Positions 61,164-64,000 of a DNA stretch of 64,000 nt are shown one piece after another. Below the pieces are notes generated by a model, which was not told the origin of the DNA, ran no database searches, and was given only the letters and a program-made list of their open reading frames with translations. How positions within the stretch are numbered: the first letter of the stretch is position 1; each line of letters starts with the position of its first letter. The stretch is from contig OV050033.1 of assembly GCA_920105625.2 (NCBI GenBank), positions 90,646,280-90,710,279 of the forward strand, read 5' to 3'. The stretch comes from Clusia tigrina (Eukaryota; Arthropoda; Insecta; Diptera; Clusiidae). Position numbers and translations under genes: made by a program.

Positions 61164-62432
61164 CGCTCAAAGCTATGCTACCCTTGAGTCCCAAATCAAA
61201 CACTGATAAAACTTCAAATGGCCCTAACTTCTATACGGAACGTCATCCACCTCTCAAAGTTTGCAACATACAAATGCTTGTAACTTTTTACTGGAGCGTC
61301 ATAAAACCTTGACATTTTGTAACAATAAAGTACTCGAGCCTCTTGTCAATTGAAGCTATCGCTCAAAGCTATGCTACCCTTGAGTCCCAAATCAAACACT
61401 GATAAAACTTCAAATGGCCCTAACTTCTATACGGTACGTCCTACACCTATCAATGTTTGTAACATACAAATGCTTGTAACTTTTTACTGGAGCGTCATAA
61501 AACCTTGAAATTTTGTAACAATAAAGTACTCGAGCCTCTTGTCAATTTAAGCTATCGCTCAAAGCTATGCTACCCTTGAGTCCCAAATCAAACACTGATA
61601 AAACTTCAAATGGCCCTAATTTTTATATGGTACGTCCTACACCTATCAAAGTTTGCAACATACAAATGCTTGTAACTTTTTACTAATAAAGTACTCGAGC
61701 CTCTTGTTAATTTAAGCTATCGCTCAAAGCTATGCTACCCTTGAGTCCCAAATCAATCACTGATAAAACTTCAAATGGCCCAAACTTCTATACGGTACGT
61801 CCTACACCTATCAAAGTTTGCAACATACAAATGGTTGCAACTTTTTACTGGAGCGTCATAAAAACTTGAAATTTTGTAACAATAAAGTACTCGAGCCTCT
61901 TGTCAATTTAAGCTATCGCTCAAAGCTATGCTACCCTTGAGCCCCAAATCAAACACTGATAAATCTTCAAATGGCCTTAACTTCTATACGGTACGTCCTA
62001 CAACTATCAAAGTTTGCAACATACAAATGCCTGTAACTTTTTACTGGAGCGTCATAAAACCTTGAAATTTTGTTACAATAAAGTACTCGAGCCTCTTGTC
62101 CATTTAAGTTATCGCTCAAAGCTATGCTACCCTTGAGTGCCAAATCAAACACTGATAATACTTCAAATGGCCCTAACTTCTATACCGTACGTCCTACACT
62201 TATCAAAGTTTGCAACATACAAATGCTTGTAACTTTTTACTGGAGCGTCATAAAACCTTGAAATTTTGTAACAATAAAGTACTCGAGCCTCTTGTCAATT
62301 TAAGCTATCGCTCAAAGCTATGCTACCCTTGAGTCCCAAATCAAACACTGATAAAACTTCAAATGGCCCTAACTTCTATACGGTACGTCCTACACCTATC
62401 AAAGTTTGCAACATACAAATGCTTGCAACTTT
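61164..62432. repeat. Dispersed copy of 54270-55538 (about 1.27 kb)
   Basis: It follows 54270-55538 at a constant offset of 6894. Both share ATGGTTGCAAC and TTCAAATGGCCTTAAC, which the 29-31 kb copy lacks, so this pair is the closer one. Confidence 0.82.
61685..61849 (+). repeat. 165-bp monomer 16 (31-bp deletion)
   Basis: Same junction, the counterpart of copy 11 (offset 6894), with GGCCCAAACTTC and ATGGTTGCAAC. Confidence 0.93.
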
Positions 62433-64000
62433 TTACTGGAGCGTCATAAAACCTTGAAATTTTGTAACAATAAAGTACTCGAGCCTCTTGTCAATATAAG
62501 CTATCGCTCAAAGCTATTCTACCCTTGAGACCCAAATCAATCACTGATAAAACTTCAAATGGCCCTAACTTCTATACAGTACGTCATACACCTATCAAAG
62601 TTTGCAACATACAAATGCTTGTAACTTTTTACTGGAGCGTCATAAAACCTTGAAATTTTGTAACAATAAAGTACTCGAGACTCTTGTCAATTTAAGCTAT
62701 CGCTCAAAGCTATGCTACCCTTGAGTCCCAAATCAATCACTGATAAAACTTCAAATGGCCCTAACTTCTATACAGTACGTCATACACCTATCAAAGTTTG
62801 CAACATACAAATGCTTGTAACTTTTTACTGGAGCGTCATAAAACCTTGAAATTTTGTAACAATAAAGTACGCGAGACTCTTGTCAATTTAAGCTATCGCT
62901 CAAAGCTATGCTACCCTTGAGTCCCAAATCAAACACTGATAAAACTTCAAATGGCCCTAACTTCTATACGGTACGTCCTACACCTATCAAAGTTTGCAAC
63001 ATACAAATGCTTGCAACTTTTTACTGGAGCGTCATAAAACCTTGAAATTTTGTAACAATAAAGTACTCGAGCCTCTTGTCAATTTAAGTTATCGCTCAAA
63101 GCTATGCTACCCTTGAGACCCAAATCAATCACTGATAAAACTTCAAATGGCCCTAACTTCTATACAGTACGTCCTACACCTATCAAAGTTTGCAACATAC
63201 AAATGCTTGTAACTTTTTGCTGGAGCGTCATAAAACCTTGAAATTTTGTAACAATAAAGTACTCGAGCCTCTTGTCAATTTAAGCTATCGCTCAAAGTTA
63301 TGCTACCCGTGAGTCCCAAATCAGACACTGATAAAACTTCAAATGGCCCTAACTTCTATATGGTACGTCGTACACCTATCAAAGTTTGCAACATACAAAT
63401 TCTTGTAACTTTTTACTGGAGCGTCATAAAACCTTGAAATTTTGTAACAATAAAGTACTCGAGCCTCTTATCAATTTAAGATATCGCTCAAAGCTATGCT
63501 ACCCTTGAGTCCCAAATCAATCACTGATAAAACTTCAAATGGCCCTAACTTCTGTACGGTACGCCCTACACCTATCAAAGTTTGCAACATACAAATGCTT
63601 GCAACTTTTTACTGGAGCGTCATAAAACCTTGAAATTTTGTAACAATAAAGTATTCGAGCCTATTGTCAATTTAAGTTATCGCTCAAAGCTATGCTACCC
63701 TAGAGTCCCAAATCAAACACTGATAATACTTCAAATCGCCCTGACTTCTATACGGAACGTCATACACCAATCAAAGTTTGCAACATACAAATGCTTGTAA
63801 CTTTTTACTGGAGCGTCATAAAACCTTGAAATTTTGAAACAATAAAGTACTCGAGCCTCTTGTCAATTTAAGCTATCGCTCAAAGCTATGCTACCCTTGA
63901 GTCCCAAATCAAACACTGATTAAACTTCAAATGGCCCTAACTTCTATATGGTACGTCCTACACCTATCAAAGGTTGCAACATATAAATGCTTGTAACTTT
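62433..64000. repeat. Right-hand block ending in the d-e-f-g cassette
   Basis: Two neighbouring monomers both carry GAGACTCTTG (near 62677 and 62874, the second with TACGCGAG), suggesting a one-unit gain. The AAGTTATC/GAGACCC monomer and then d (CAGACAC at 63322), e, f and g follow up to the window edge. Confidence 0.75.
63810..64000 (+). repeat. Monomer cut by the right window edge
   Basis: The last monomer lacks only its final five bases (191 of 196 present). It is the GATTAAAC / TATATGG / AAAGGTTGC variant, the fourth member of the five-monomer cassette, so the array plainly continues to the right. Confidence 0.95.

Larger units (their letters stand above)
1..64000. repeat. Satellite array, 196-bp monomer, head to tail
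   Basis: The entire window consists of copies of one 196-bp unit, all in the same orientation. The anchor AGTACTCGAG recurs at 196-bp steps, for example with its ACTCGAG starting at 37, 233, 429 and 625. About 330 copies fit in the window. Neighbouring monomers differ by a few to about ten percent, while monomers one HOR period apart are nearly identical. Because 196 is 3x65+1, each monomer shifts the reading frame by one, so stop codons fall in every frame and no long ORF can persist. No foreign insertion, inversion or unique sequence was seen. The family is not one I can name. Confidence 0.98.

Noticed and set aside
1..64000. CRISPR array
   Set aside because: The unit is 196 bp and wholly repeated, with no unique spacers between short repeats and no cas genes.
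1..64000. rDNA spacer, 5S gene array or telomeric repeats
   Set aside because: No 5S or other rRNA sequence and no short telomere-like repeat was seen. The whole unit is accounted for by the satellite monomer.
1..64000. Gene-bearing mobile element or a new defence system hidden in the repeat
   Set aside because: I followed the monomer register from end to end and found no interval of non-satellite sequence longer than an indel.

Overview
The whole 64 kb window is one uninterrupted satellite DNA array. The basic unit is a 196-bp monomer (about 37% GC, counted on a consensus-like copy), repeated head to tail in one orientation roughly 330 times (estimated from window length and the length variants seen). 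Both window edges fall inside a monomer, so the array continues on both sides. I found no gene, RNA gene, transposon insertion, CRISPR array, rDNA or telomere repeat. A long array with nested higher-order repeats (HORs) points to a eukaryotic nuclear genome, in centromeric, pericentromeric or other constitutive heterochromatin. A plant is my best guess, because a core around AAATGGCCCTAACTT resembles, from memory, a motif of legume centromeric satellites. That attribution is weak.

Two sequence domains can be told apart. The left domain (1 to about 24 kb) has only full-length monomers apart from one 113-bp deletion copy and, near its right edge, two 165-bp copies. It carries marker alleles such as GAACTCGAG and ATCTCTC, and it contains a 12-mer (2268 bp), 10-mers (about 1959 bp), 8-mers (1568 bp) and a large tandem duplication of 34 monomers (6221-12881 and 12882-19542). 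The right domain (about 24 to 64 kb) holds 14 of the 16 monomers with an identical 31-bp deletion (165 bp long). It also holds a recurring ordered cassette of five variant monomers and many nested duplications of 3, 5, 6, 10, 12 and 16 monomers.

Nothing here works as a pathway. The biological content is the history of the array. I see recent exact tandem duplication (49.1-53.0 kb), loss of single monomers leaving in-register hybrids (7.95-8.14 kb and 16.17-16.37 kb), dispersed copies of 1-2 kb segments tens of kb apart, and CpG-transition alleles fixed as HOR markers. The 196-bp monomer also seems to be an old dimer of two diverged halves of about 98 bp. Coordinates of HOR boundaries were found by eye from shared variants. 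Unless stated otherwise, expect an error of some tens of bases.
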